The notes under the pieces were generated by a model that did no database searches, was not told the origin of the DNA, and worked only from the letters and a program-made list of their open reading frames with translations. 64,000 nt of DNA, from positions 1-64,000 of the forward strand of contig OMIN01000142.1 in assembly GCA_900299145.1 (NCBI GenBank), read 5' to 3'. Within the stretch, counting starts at the first letter, position 1. Each line of letters begins with the position of its first letter. The stretch is from Betaproteobacteria bacterium. Lineage in GTDB: Bacteria > Pseudomonadota > Gammaproteobacteria > Burkholderiales > SG8-41. Made by a program: the position numbers and the translations under genes. Of the stretch, positions 44,194-53,128 are shown one piece after another.

Positions 44194-45210
44194 ATGTCAC
44201 TCAACGTTCTCTACCCCGACAGCCGCTCCGAACTACTCGACATCGAAGCCAAGGTTTTTGGCGCTGACACCACCCTGCTCAATCCGCGCAAATCGAGCTT
44301 TGCCGCTATAGACCTCGCCTCGTGGGAAAACTGCGACGGGATCGTAGTCGCGCGCATCCAGATGGACAAAACCGTGGCGCCGCACCTGAAAAAATGCCGC
44401 ATCATCGTGCGCAACGGCGTGGGCTACGACAACTGCGATCTGGAATTGTTGGGCGCGGCCGGCATTGCCGTGTGCAACGTGCCCGACTACGGCACCACCG
44501 AAGTCGCCGACACCGCCGTGGCGATGATGCTCGCCTTCGCGCGCGGCACCGCCATTTACGACGCCACGCTGCGGCAAGACCCCACGGCGCTGTGGACACA
44601 CACCCACAACGTCACCGCGCGGCGCCTGCGTGGCGCTACCTACGGCGTCATCGGCATGGGCCGCATCGGCACCGCCTCCGCCCTGCGTGCGCGCGCTTTC
44701 GGCATGAACGTGGTGTTCTACGACCCGGCGCTATCCATCGGCGCGGAACTCTCCTTCGGCTTCACTCGTGCCAACAAACTCGACGACCTGTTGAAGGTAG
44801 CAGACGTCATCACCATCCACGCCCCACTCACCCCCGAAACCAACAAAATGATCAACGCCGATGCCGTGTCGAAAATCAAACCGGGCGCGTATCTGATCAG
44901 TACCGCACGCGGCCCCATCTGCGACACCGGCGCACTACTCGAAGGGCTAAAAAGCAATCGCCTGCTGGCCGTCGGCCTAGACGTGCTACCCAGCGAACCC
45001 GCCACCCTCGACGACCCGCTGGTGAAAGCGTGGCAGGCCAACGAACCGTGGCTCAGAGGCCGCGTGCTGATGGGCCCGCACTCCGGCTTCTACAGCCCCG
45101 ACAGCCTCGTCGACCTGCGCACCAAGGCCGCGCAAACCGCTTGCTGGTATTTGAAGGACAACAAACTGGTGAATTGTGTGAATGCGGAGTTTCTGAAAAA
45201 ACCGCGATAG
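44194..45210 (+). CDS. CtBP-like D-2-hydroxyacid dehydrogenase
   Basis: 338 residues. The NAD motif is 'GVIGMGRIGTASALRA', the catalytic Arg 'STARGPICD', the Glu 'LPSEPATLDD' and the His 'MGPHSGFYSPDSL'. 'VRNGVGYDNCDLELLGAAGIAVCNVPDYGTTEVADTA' is characteristic of the C-terminal-binding-protein branch. AAGG lies 7 bases before ATG. The substrate is an unidentified 2-hydroxy/2-keto acid. Confidence 0.9.
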   Translation: MSLNVLYPDSRSELLDIEAKVFGADTTLLNPRKSSFAAIDLASWENCDGIVVARIQMDKTVAPHLKKCRIIVRNGVGYDNCDLELLGAAGIAVCNVPDYGTTEVADTAVAMMLAFARGTAIYDATLRQDPTALWTHTHNVTARRLRGATYGVIGMGRIGTASALRARAFGMNVVFYDPALSIGAELSFGFTRANKLDDLLKVADVITIHAPLTPETNKMINADAVSKIKPGAYLISTARGPICDTGALLEGLKSNRLLAVGLDVLPSEPATLDDPLVKAWQANEPWLRGRVLMGPHSGFYSPDSLVDLRTKAAQTACWYLKDNKLVNCVNAEFLKKPR

Positions 45211-45561
45211 GTACCGATAGGGGTTACTGGGAGCGCGGGCGCCATCCATTTCTCCACGCAATCTTCTCGCCGCACCACCGGCGCACCCTGCGGACGAGAT
45301 ATCCGCGATCCGGATACTGAAGTTCGTAGGTTGACGGTGAGCGCAGCGAACCCCAACGATGGCGGTAATGCTCCACGAACGTTGGGCTTCCTTCGTCACC
45401 CCAACCTACAAAATGGGAACCTGAATGCATAAGATTTCTTCGGTAGGTATTGACCACGCGCCCCCAGTTACCCACACCACTTGCGGCACCAAGCCGTATA
45501 TTCAATAGAATTTGTCTGCACCGTCGCATAAAACGGATTTACCTTTAAAAGTGAGCACCCC
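45211..45561. other. Gene-free stretch with degenerate repeat elements
   Basis: About 350 bases without a credible gene. It contains a degenerate relative of the 14832 inverted repeat (GGGAGCGCGGGCG and GCGGACGAGATATCCGCGAT) and a separate inverted repeat annotated below. The promoter for the beta-helix gene should be near its end. Confidence 0.7.
45326..45409. repeat. Inverted repeat, GTAGGTTG..GCGCAGCGAACCCCAAC family
   Basis: The left arm starts GTAGGTTGACGGTGAGCG and ends in CCCCAAC; the right arm starts GTTGGG and ends CACCCCAACCTAC. It matches the widespread 'GTAGGTTGGGTGAGC' intergenic repeats. The arms are about 30 bases with some mismatches around a 23-base loop. Confidence 0.82.
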
Positions 45562-46467
45562 ATGCGCCACAGCCTAGTTGCTATAAGTATCTGTTTTTAC
45601 AGCGTTATTTCACATGCCGCCACACTCACTGTCGACTGCGACAGCGGCGGCAAAATCATGGAGGCACTGTCCAAAGCGCGGCCCGGCGACACGGTGCTGA
45701 CCAGCGGCACGTGTAACGAGCATGTCAACATCGCGCCAGAGCAAGTGCGCATCACGCTCGACGGACAGAAAAAAACCACCCTCAAGCACCCCGGCGGCGA
45801 GCAGACCTCACCGCATGCGCTCTACAACCGCGGCAAGGAAATCACCATCAAGAATTTCACTGTGACCGGCGGGCTGGATGGCATCCACCTCTCCGGCGCG
45901 GCATCGGCGGTGCTCGATGGCAATGTAGTGGTGGACAACAAGGGGCGCGGCATCCACATAGACAAGGGCAGCATCGCGCGCGTCCTCAACAACCGCATCG
46001 AAGGCAATGGCGTCATGGGCATCAGCGTCACCGGCACGTCTTATGCCTACATCGGCGTGTTCATCCCGCGCATTCCGGCGCTTTCACCCAACACCATACG
46101 CAACAACGCCGGGCCGGGCATACAGATTGAGCGTTCGTCCGGCGCATGGGTCGTCGGCAACACCATCAGCGGCAACAAACACGGCGGCATCGTGCTCACC
46201 CGCAACGCCCACGCCGATGTGATGGGCAACACCATCAGTGCCAATGGCGGCGATGGAGTCAACTTCAGTTTCGGCAGCGGCGTGAATTTCGACAGCGAGC
46301 CGCGCAAGGATGGGCCGAATCAAACCGCGACGGGGCAGCTCAATGCGGGCGCGGGATTGCGCTGCATGACCGGTGGATTTGCCGATGGCCCGTTGGGCAC
46401 GCTGGCGGGTGAGAAGGGTGGAAAGATCGTGGACGGTGGGTGCGTAGATCGCGTGAGTACAAAATAG
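45562..46467 (+). CDS. Exported right-handed parallel beta-helix protein
   Basis: 301 residues with a signal peptide whose hydrophobic core (AISICFYSVISHAA) is partly encoded by motif copy 15. The body shows repeating beta-helix coils: 'GKEITIKNFTVTGGLDGIHLSGAASAVLDGN', 'NRIEGNGVMGISV', 'NTIRNNAGPGIQIE', 'NTISGNKHGGIVL', 'NTISANGGDGVNF'. Such proteins include polysaccharide lyases, epimerases and adhesins; no catalytic set is evident. AGTGAG precedes the ATG. Confidence 0.85.
   Translation: MRHSLVAISICFYSVISHAATLTVDCDSGGKIMEALSKARPGDTVLTSGTCNEHVNIAPEQVRITLDGQKKTTLKHPGGEQTSPHALYNRGKEITIKNFTVTGGLDGIHLSGAASAVLDGNVVVDNKGRGIHIDKGSIARVLNNRIEGNGVMGISVTGTSYAYIGVFIPRIPALSPNTIRNNAGPGIQIERSSGAWVVGNTISGNKHGGIVLTRNAHADVMGNTISANGGDGVNFSFGSGVNFDSEPRKDGPNQTATGQLNAGAGLRCMTGGFADGPLGTLAGEKGGKIVDGGCVDRVSTK
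45584..45610 (+). repeat. AT-rich motif copy 15 (TAAGTATCTG)
   Basis: Full core and first T-tract, in the sense strand inside codons 8-16 of the beta-helix gene, within its signal peptide. The second tract is weak. Confidence 0.8.
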
Positions 46468-46619
46468 CCCGCACTAACCGTTTTCATCAGATCTTGCTCG
46501 CTACACCATCGGCGCTTCCAGCGAACGAGATGACTGCAATCCCAGAGACGACGCGAACCACGGCAACGCGCGTTAAGATAGCGGCCGCCTACTCTACTGG
46601 AAACCACTGGAAGTTTGTC

Positions 46620-47594
46620 ATGACCCGTTCGTTCCTGATTTTTCCAGCCGCGCTGCTCGCCACACTCACAGCCACTGCCGCCCACGCCCAAGCCCCTTAT
46701 CCCAACCGCCCCATCCGCGTGGTCGTCCCCTTCGCCGCAGGCGGGCCCACGGACGCGGCCACGCGCATCGTCGGCCCGCGCTTTTCGGAATATCTAGGAC
46801 AACCCATTGTGATTGAAAATCGCGGTGGCGCGGGTGGGGCGACGGGCACGGAGCTGGTGGCGAAAGCCGCACCCGATGGCTATACGCTGGTGCATGGCTC
46901 CAGTGGCGGAATGGCCGTGTCGCCCACCATGAATCCGCGGCTCGGTTACAACACCTTGCGTGATCTGGCGCCGATTTCGCAGACGGTGAACGTGTCGTAT
47001 ATTGTCACACTGCATCCTTCGGTGCCGTCGAAGTCGATGAAAGAATTGATCGCGCTCGCCAAGGCACGCCCCGGCAAATTGGATTACGGCACGGGCGGCG
47101 CCGGCACCGGGCCGCATCTGGCAGGGGAACTGCTCAACATGATGTCCGGGGCGAAGATTGTGCATGTGCCTTACAAAGGCACCGGGCCTGCGCTGACTGC
47201 GCTGCTGTCGGGCGAGGTGGATCTCACGTTTGACAATCTGCTCATCGTACTGCCGCACGTAAAAGCGGGCCGCGTGCGCCCGATCGCCGCTACCGGCGAC
47301 ACCCGCTCAAAGCTGATGCCGGAGTTGCCGACAATAGCCGAAAGCGGCTTTCCCGGCTTTAGCGCTTCGGGCTGGTACGGCCTGCTCGCGCCCGTGGCAA
47401 CACCCAAGGAAATTGTCGCCAAGCTCAACGCAGATTTCACGCGCGCCTTGCGTTCGCCCGATGTCAGCGACCGATTGAACAGCATGGCCGCTGAACCCGC
47501 GCCCACCACGCCGGAACAGTTCGCCGCGTTCATCCGCAGCGAGACGGAAAAGTGGGCGAAGGTGGTAAGGGCTACGAATATGAAAGCGGAGTAA
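46620..47594 (+). CDS. Bug-family solute-binding protein 4
   Basis: 324 residues from ATG 46620 with signal peptide (FLIFPAALLATLTATAAHAQ). Family blocks are 'YPNRPIRVVVPFAAGGPTDA', 'IVIENRGGAGGATGTELVAKAAPDGYT', 'VHVPYKGTGPALTALLSGEVDLTF' and 'GFSASGWYGLLAPVATP'. The track start at 46440 is inside the preceding gene. It is convergent with the dioxygenase gene at 47622. No TctAB genes are nearby. Confidence 0.93.
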   Translation: MTRSFLIFPAALLATLTATAAHAQAPYPNRPIRVVVPFAAGGPTDAATRIVGPRFSEYLGQPIVIENRGGAGGATGTELVAKAAPDGYTLVHGSSGGMAVSPTMNPRLGYNTLRDLAPISQTVNVSYIVTLHPSVPSKSMKELIALAKARPGKLDYGTGGAGTGPHLAGELLNMMSGAKIVHVPYKGTGPALTALLSGEVDLTFDNLLIVLPHVKAGRVRPIAATGDTRSKLMPELPTIAESGFPGFSASGWYGLLAPVATPKEIVAKLNADFTRALRSPDVSDRLNSMAAEPAPTTPEQFAAFIRSETEKWAKVVRATNMKAE

Positions 47595-47621
47595 TCACAC
47601 CCGCCGGCGCGGGGGCACGGA

Positions 47622-48485
47622 TCAGTGCAGCGGCACGCCCCCAACCACGGTCGTGCGGTGCATCAGCCGCGGTGACGTTGGCGGATAATCGAATGTGGCC
47701 TTGTGCTGTGTCGCGCAGTCGTCCCACATCACGAGATCGTGTTGTTGCCAGTTGTGACGATAGGTAAACTCGGGCTGGATGCAGTGGTTGGCCAGTTCGC
47801 GGATGAGATCACGGCTTTCGTCTTCGGGCAGGCCAACGATGCGCGATGTGTAGCCTTCAGTGACATACAGGCATTTGCGGCCGTTTACCGGGTGCACCCG
47901 AACCAGGTTATGGATGGCTTCCGGATCGGCCTTTACCGCTGCGTAAACGTCTTTCTTTACCCCGGCTCCCCCAGTCTTTGCAAGATGATGCGCGGCGCTT
48001 TGCACGGCCTGCAATCCATCGATACGCTTCTGCATGGCTGGCGGCAGCGCCTCATAGGCGGCTGAGGTGCTGGCAAAGTGGGTATCGCCCAGCGTGCGGC
48101 CGTTCTGCACCGGAACTTCAAGCGCCCGCAACGCGGAGATCGCGTGCGGCTTGGCAAGATAGGCGCCATCGGTGTGCCACAACACGCCCGCGTCGTAGCT
48201 ACCGATGTGCTTGCCATCTTTCATGATATTGGAGATGACATAAATTTCCGCATGTTGCACGTGCGATTGACTGGCCAATTTCAATTGACGTAGTTCACCG
48301 AAGCGCGCGGTAAAGCGGATATGATCTTCGTCGGACAGCGCTTGGCCGCGAAAGTAAAGCACCTCATGTTTATAGAACGCCGCGCGAATTTGGGCGAACG
48401 TGGTGTCGTCCAGTGGCTTGGTAAGATCGGCTCCGACGACTTCGGCGCCCAGTGCGAAACCTGTGGGCTTGATCAGAACGGTCAT
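47622..48485 (-). CDS. TauD/TfdA-family Fe(II)/2-oxoglutarate dioxygenase A
   Basis: 287 residues. The iron site is HxD in 'VLWHTDGAYL' with the distal histidine in 'CATQHKATFDY', and the 2-oxoglutarate arginine in 'LMHRTTVVGG'. These enzymes hydroxylate sulfonates, aryloxyacids or similar acids and often cause C-S or C-O cleavage. It is divergent from a second family member across 146 bases, suggesting shared control. The substrate is unknown. Confidence 0.92.
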   Translation of the reverse strand: MTVLIKPTGFALGAEVVGADLTKPLDDTTFAQIRAAFYKHEVLYFRGQALSDEDHIRFTARFGELRQLKLASQSHVQHAEIYVISNIMKDGKHIGSYDAGVLWHTDGAYLAKPHAISALRALEVPVQNGRTLGDTHFASTSAAYEALPPAMQKRIDGLQAVQSAAHHLAKTGGAGVKKDVYAAVKADPEAIHNLVRVHPVNGRKCLYVTEGYTSRIVGLPEDESRDLIRELANHCIQPEFTYRHNWQQHDLVMWDDCATQHKATFDYPPTSPRLMHRTTVVGGVPLH

Positions 48486-48632
48486 GGAAAATTCCTTTCA
48501 GCGGGAAATCGTGTCCACTGCCAATATTAGGCGGCAACCCGCGTGGCCTGTCAATCCGGACACAGCCGCTCGCGGCTAACGGCTGGCGGAAATTTGGGTG
48601 TAAAGTAGCACCATCTTCGAGAGGAAACCGCC

Positions 48633-49526
48633 ATGGAAATCATTCAACTCCATCCTGAAATCGGCGCTGAAATTCGCGGCGTCAGCATGGCCGATGTCGC
48701 CAATGACGACAATGCCTATCGCGCGGTGCGCGCGGCATTCGAGGAACATTCAGTGCTGGTGTTCCGCAACCAGCCGGTGGAAGACAAAATTCAGGTCGGT
48801 TTTTCAGCGAAATTCGGCCCGCTCGAAACCGCCAAGGTGGCATCCCTTGGCGAAGGCACGCCGTTTTCGATTCTCACCAATGTCGACCCGGTAACGCGCG
48901 AACTGGTGCCGCCCACGCACAAGGAAGCTCTACGCGCCAAGGCCAACCAACTGTGGCACACCGACAGCTCGTTTCGTGAAACGCCGGCGCTGGCATCCGT
49001 GTTGTCGGCGCGAACCATTCCCGGCGTGGGTGGCGAGACCGAATTCGTGTCGCAGCGCGCTTCGTGGAACCGCCTGTCGGCGTCGCTGCGCGCGAAATTG
49101 TCAAACTGCTATGCGTGGCACAGCTACGCACACTCAAGGGGCAAAATTGATCCGGGGCTCGCCTCACAGCGTGAGCAAAATGCGCTACCGCCCGCCTGCT
49201 GGCGCATGCGCTGGCGCAACCCGGTGAATGGGCGCGACGCGCTCTACATCGCCTCCCACACTGGCGGCATCGAAGGCATGGAAGACAAGGAAGCGCTGAC
49301 GTTGATCGACGAACTCATGGCGATTTCCACCGCGCCCGGCCACAGCTACGAGCATGTATGGCGCAATGGCGATTTTGTGATGTGGGACAACCGCGCCACC
49401 ATGCATCGGGGCCGGCCATGGCCGATGGATAAGGTGCGTTACATGATACGCACCACGATTGCGGCATCTGATGCCGATGGGGTTTCAGAGATGCGGCCAC
49501 CGCATCACCCACGCAAGGCGGCATAG
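48633..49526 (+). CDS. TauD/TfdA-family Fe(II)/2-oxoglutarate dioxygenase B
   Basis: 297 residues. HxD is in 'QLWHTDSSFRE', the distal histidine in 'RATMHRGRPWP' and the arginine in 'VRYMIRTTIA'. The 'GIEGMEDKEALTLIDELM' region is TfdA-like. GAGAGGAAACC gives a good ribosome binding site. It is diverged from dioxygenase A, so the pair is not a recent duplication. Confidence 0.92.
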   Translation: MEIIQLHPEIGAEIRGVSMADVANDDNAYRAVRAAFEEHSVLVFRNQPVEDKIQVGFSAKFGPLETAKVASLGEGTPFSILTNVDPVTRELVPPTHKEALRAKANQLWHTDSSFRETPALASVLSARTIPGVGGETEFVSQRASWNRLSASLRAKLSNCYAWHSYAHSRGKIDPGLASQREQNALPPACWRMRWRNPVNGRDALYIASHTGGIEGMEDKEALTLIDELMAISTAPGHSYEHVWRNGDFVMWDNRATMHRGRPWPMDKVRYMIRTTIAASDADGVSEMRPPHHPRKAA

Positions 49527-49539
49527 CAAGAGATTGCAG

Positions 49540-49565
49540 AATAATCCTATTAAAACAAATAGTTA
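49540..49565 (-). repeat. AT-rich motif copy 16 (TAACTATTTG)
   Basis: Full core on the minus strand, 14 bases after the dioxygenase B stop and about 90 bases before the antitoxin gene. Confidence 0.82.
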
Positions 49566-49653
49566 CTTTAAATTGCCTCAGCGGGAAATCTCACGTAAAA
49601 TAACGTAATACATTGTTTAACTTTCGGCGCAAATCAGAAACTAGGCGGGAACC

Positions 49654-49881
49654 ATGCTCAAATCCATCACCAAGGTTGGCAACTCACAGGGGCTGATTTT
49701 CGACACCGCGTTGTGCGAATTAACCGGGCTTAAAACCGGCGATCAGGTGAATGTCACCGTGCATGATGGCGGCGCTATTACGCTCACGCCCATCCGCAAA
49801 TCCGCAGCAGCAGAAGTTGTCGATAACACGATTCGCCAAACCGTAAAAGACTACGCCAGCACTTTGCGAAAATTAGCGTGA
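49654..49881 (+). CDS. AbrB/MazE-type antitoxin
   Basis: 75 residues with the swapped-hairpin DNA-binding fold: 'KSITKVGNSQGLIFDTALCELTGLKTGDQVNVTV' followed by 'GGAITLTPI'. The C-terminal tail ([19 protein letters not shown]) would neutralise the toxin. It overlaps the toxin gene by 4 bases (GTGA), typical of autoregulated toxin-antitoxin operons. An AGGCGGGAACC stretch precedes the ATG. Confidence 0.88.
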   Translation: MLKSITKVGNSQGLIFDTALCELTGLKTGDQVNVTVHDGGAITLTPIRKSAAAEVVDNTIRQTVKDYASTLRKLA

Positions 49882-50294
49882 GCGCTACGCCAGACGACTG
49901 CATTCATCTTGCCACCACGGATATTCGCAACATACACGCTGCGGTTATCGGCGCATTTGGCGGCTTGCACGGCGTACGCGATGAGCATCTGCTTGAGTCG
50001 GCTGTAGCCGCGCCGCAAGCCACTGCGTTCGGCGCCTCCCCGTTTGCTGATCTGATTGAGGTTGCGGCGGCCTATCTTTTTTACCTCTGCCGCAATCACC
50101 CGTTTAACGACGGCAATAAGCGCGTCGCCATGACAGCCTGCATCGTGTTTCTGCGCCTGAACGGCGTGGAACCGCAACCTGATAGCACTGATTGGGAAGC
50201 GTTGGTGCTGGATGTTGCATCCTCCAATCTTGACCGTAGGCAGACAACCGAGCGTTTGCGTGGCTTGGTCGCGTCTCCTTCTTCTCCTCTGTAA
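49878..50294 (+). CDS. Doc-type Fic-fold toxin
   Basis: 138 residues starting at a GTG overlapping the antitoxin stop. The Fic/Doc motif is '[20 protein letters not shown]', with the Doc-like N-terminal '[21 protein letters not shown]'. Doc phosphorylates EF-Tu and has HxFx(D/A)(A/G)NKR. Here the second glycine of the Fic motif is followed by NKR, so kinase or AMP-transferase activity cannot be told apart by eye. It is located directly before recQ. Confidence 0.9.
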   Translation: MSATPDDCIHLATTDIRNIHAAVIGAFGGLHGVRDEHLLESAVAAPQATAFGASPFADLIEVAAAYLFYLCRNHPFNDGNKRVAMTACIVFLRLNGVEPQPDSTDWEALVLDVASSNLDRRQTTERLRGLVASPSSPL

Positions 50295-50298
50295 CCCT

Positions 50299-51948
50299 GT
50301 GCCATCCCCTCCAACCGCCGACCAACTTTTAGCCACCGTCTTCGGCCACTCTGCCTTCCGCGGCGCTCAATCCGGCATCGTCAGTCACATCACCAACGGC
50401 GGCGACGCGCTGGTGCTGATGCCTACAGGTGGCGGAAAATCCCTGTGTTATCAATTGCCCGCTTTGCTGCGTAGCGGCACAGCGCTGGTGGTGTCGCCGC
50501 TGATCGCGCTGATGCAGGATCAGGTTGCCGCACTGAGGCAGGCCGGTGTACGTGCGGCGTTTTTGAATTCCACGCTCGACGGGCAGCAAGTAAATTCCGT
50601 AGAGCGCGCACTGCGCAACGGCGAACTCGATTTGCTCTACGTCGCCCCCGAACGGTTGATGATGCCGCGCATGCTCGATCTGCTGCATGAATCGCAGCTC
50701 GCACTGTTCGCCATCGATGAAGCGCATTGCGTGTCGCAATGGGGGCACGATTTCCGCCCGGAATATCTGCAATTGTCGGTGTTGCACGAGCAGTTTCCCG
50801 AGGTGCCGCGTATAGCGCTCACTGCCACCGCCGACCCGCAAACGCGCGACGAAATCATCGCCCGTTTGAAACTCGAAGACGCGCGCATCTTCGTCTCCAG
50901 CTTCGACCGGCCCAACATCCGCTACACCATTGTCGACAAGGTGGATGCGCGCGAGCAACTGCTGCGCTTCATTCAGGAAGAGCACGCGGGGGAGGCAGGG
51001 ATTGTGTATTGCCTGTCGCGCAAGAAGGTCGATGAAACCGCGGCTTGGCTCAAAACCCGGGGCGTGCGCGCGCTGCCGTACCACGCGGGCATGGAAACCG
51101 CCACGCGCGCCAAGCATCAGGCACGCTTTCAGCAGGAAGACGGCATCGTGGTAGTGGCGACCATTGCTTTCGGCATGGGCATCGACAAGCCCGACGTGCG
51201 CTTTGTCGCGCATCTGGATCTGCCCAAAAGCATTGAAGGCTACTATCAGGAAACCGGTCGCGCGGGCCGCGACGGCCAGCCCGCCGATGCGTGGATGGCT
51301 TACGGCTTGGGCGATGTCGTGCAACAGCAGCGCATGATCGATCTATCCGAAGGCGGCGAGGTGTTCAAGCGCGTTTTGCGAACCAAACTCGACGCGCTTC
51401 TCGGCCTGTGCGAAACCGCCGGTTGCCGCCGCACGCGGCTGCTCGGTTACTTCGGCGAAACAACCGGGGCCGGTCACAACTGCGGCAACTGCGACAACTG
51501 CCTCGAACCGCCGCAAACGTGGGACGCCACCGAGGCCGCACGCAAGGCGCTCTCCGCCATCTACCGCACCGGCCAACGCTTTGGCGCGGTCCATCTCATC
51601 GACGTGCTACGCGGCAAAAGCACCGAGCGCATCGCGCAGTGGGGGCACGACAAACTCACTGTATTTGGCATCGGCGCCGACGTCGACGAATCCACCTGGC
51701 GCAACGTATTCCGGCAACTGATGGCGCTGGGCTACGCCAGCCCCGATCACGAGGCCTACGGCGCGCTGCAACTCACCGACGCCAGCCGTGGCATGCTAAA
51801 GGGCGAAGTTCAAGTCGAAATGCGCCGCGTGACGCCCACGCGCAAAGGTAAATCCGCCAAGGTGCGGCGGGGTGCGAGCGGCGGACTGTCGCCCGCGGAC
51901 GCTGCATTGATGGACAAACTCAAATCATGGCGCTTTGTCGAGGCGTAG
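50299..51948 (+). CDS. recQ: ATP-dependent DNA helicase RecQ, truncated by in-frame TAG
   Basis: 549 residues from a GTG at 50299, 5 bases after the toxin stop. Helicase motifs are Walker A '[16 protein letters not shown]', DEAH '[16 protein letters not shown]', 'ALTATADPQ', '[14 protein letters not shown]' and '[10 protein letters not shown]'. A zinc site ('CETAGC...CGNCDNC') and a winged-helix region follow. The frame stops at TAG 51946-51948 in the first third of the HRDC domain ([13 protein letters not shown]), but the same frame continues with the missing HRDC half. Helicase activity should be retained without HRDC; the stop may be a mutation, a sequencing error or a readthrough site. 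Confidence 0.93.
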   Translation: MPSPPTADQLLATVFGHSAFRGAQSGIVSHITNGGDALVLMPTGGGKSLCYQLPALLRSGTALVVSPLIALMQDQVAALRQAGVRAAFLNSTLDGQQVNSVERALRNGELDLLYVAPERLMMPRMLDLLHESQLALFAIDEAHCVSQWGHDFRPEYLQLSVLHEQFPEVPRIALTATADPQTRDEIIARLKLEDARIFVSSFDRPNIRYTIVDKVDAREQLLRFIQEEHAGEAGIVYCLSRKKVDETAAWLKTRGVRALPYHAGMETATRAKHQARFQQEDGIVVVATIAFGMGIDKPDVRFVAHLDLPKSIEGYYQETGRAGRDGQPADAWMAYGLGDVVQQQRMIDLSEGGEVFKRVLRTKLDALLGLCETAGCRRTRLLGYFGETTGAGHNCGNCDNCLEPPQTWDATEAARKALSAIYRTGQRFGAVHLIDVLRGKSTERIAQWGHDKLTVFGIGADVDESTWRNVFRQLMALGYASPDHEAYGALQLTDASRGMLKGEVQVEMRRVTPTRKGKSAKVRRGASGGLSPADAALMDKLKSWRFVEA

Positions 51949-52113
51949 TCGCAATCCGTGCCGGCGTTTGTGATTTTCCACGACAGCACGCTCGCGGGCA
52001 TTGCATCGCACAAGCCCAAATCGCTGGATGATCTGGCGCAGATTTCAGGCATCGGCGCGAAGAAGCTGGAGCGGTATGGCGAAGCGATCATGGAATTGCT
52101 GCGCGGGGTATAG
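51949..52113 (+). pseudogene. recQ: Detached HRDC tail of RecQ
   Basis: In frame with the upstream recQ after the TAG, these 54 codons read 'SQSVPAFVIFHDSTLAGI...DLAQISGIGAKKLERYGEAIMEL', which is the normal second part of the RecQ HRDC domain and ends at TAG 52113. There is no start codon or ribosome binding site of its own. Alignment with typical RecQ leaves no gap at the TAG, so a single-codon change (for example CAG to TAG) explains it. Confidence 0.88.
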
Positions 52114-52139
52114 ACCCAACCGCATATGCCATTGCCCGG

Positions 52140-53117
52140 TCATTCCACCCGCGCCCCGCTATCCGCCACCACGCGCGCCCACTTCGTAGCTTCCACCTTC
52201 ATGAAGTCGTAGAACTTTTCGGGCGAATCCTGAAACGCTACCTCCTGCCCCGCCGCACGCATGCTTTTCTGGAAATCCGGGTTCTTCAGCACGCGCAGCA
52301 AATCTCCGTGAAGACGCGTTTGGACATCGCGCGCGATGCCCTTGGGGCCGGCTACGCCAAACCAGCTCACCATTTCATAGCCCGGCACGCCGGCTTCGGC
52401 GATGGTGGGCACATCGGCAAGTTCCGGCGACCGGTTGCCGCTGCTCACACCCAACGCACGCAGTTTTCCGGCTTTGATGAACGGCAGCATACCCGCGATA
52501 CCGGGAAAGCCCACCGTCACCTGCCCTGCCAGCAAATCAGCGGTGGCAGGCCCGCTGCCGCGATACGGCACATGCGTCATCTGAATGCCGGCCATTTTGA
52601 TGAACAACGCGCCGGTAAGGTGCTGCGTGCTGCCGTTGCCCGACGACACAAAATCAATCTGGTTCGGTTTCGCCTTGGCCAGCGTGATCAGTTCCTTCAC
52701 CGATTTCACCGGCAGCGACGGATGCACCACCAGCACGTTGGGCGCGTTGGTAATCTGCGTTACCGGCGTGTAATCATTGAGCGCGTCGTACGCGAGCCTC
52801 TTATAGAGCGCCGCACTGACGAAATGCGTGTTGCTGATCATGAACAGGTTGTAACCATCGGGCGCCGCCTTGGCCGCCGCTTCCGCGCCGATAGTCGAGC
52901 CCGCACCGGGCCGGTTTTCGATCACTACTTGCTGCTTAAAAATATCCGACAAGCGTTGGCCGAGGATGCGCAGCGGCACGTCCGCCGCGCCACCCGCCGA
53001 AAATGGAATGATCACACGCACCGCGCGCGAAGGGTAGGCTTGAGCCTGCACAAGCAGCGGCACGCTGGCTATAACCATCCCGGCAATTGACGCATAACTA
53101 TTTGTTTTTATTGACAT
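52140..53117 (-). CDS. Bug-family solute-binding protein 5
   Basis: 325 residues. The signal peptide start (MSIKTNSYASIAGMVIASVPLLVQAQA) is encoded partly by motif copy 17. Family blocks are 'YPSRAVRVIIPFSAGGAADV', 'VVIENRPGAGSTIGAEAAAKAAPDGYN', 'THVPYRGSGPATADLLAGQVTVGF' and 'GYEMVSWFGVAGPKG'. It is convergent with recQ. No TctAB genes are nearby. Confidence 0.93.
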   Translation of the reverse strand: MSIKTNSYASIAGMVIASVPLLVQAQAYPSRAVRVIIPFSAGGAADVPLRILGQRLSDIFKQQVVIENRPGAGSTIGAEAAAKAAPDGYNLFMISNTHFVSAALYKRLAYDALNDYTPVTQITNAPNVLVVHPSLPVKSVKELITLAKAKPNQIDFVSSGNGSTQHLTGALFIKMAGIQMTHVPYRGSGPATADLLAGQVTVGFPGIAGMLPFIKAGKLRALGVSSGNRSPELADVPTIAEAGVPGYEMVSWFGVAGPKGIARDVQTRLHGDLLRVLKNPDFQKSMRAAGQEVAFQDSPEKFYDFMKVEATKWARVVADSGARVE

Positions 53118-53121
53118 TTTT
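53095..53121 (+). repeat. AT-rich motif copy 17 (TAACTATTTG)
   Basis: Full match, antisense to the Bug gene and covering its start codon and codons 2-8 (SIKTNSY). Confidence 0.88.
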
Positions 53122-53128
53122 GTCCATA

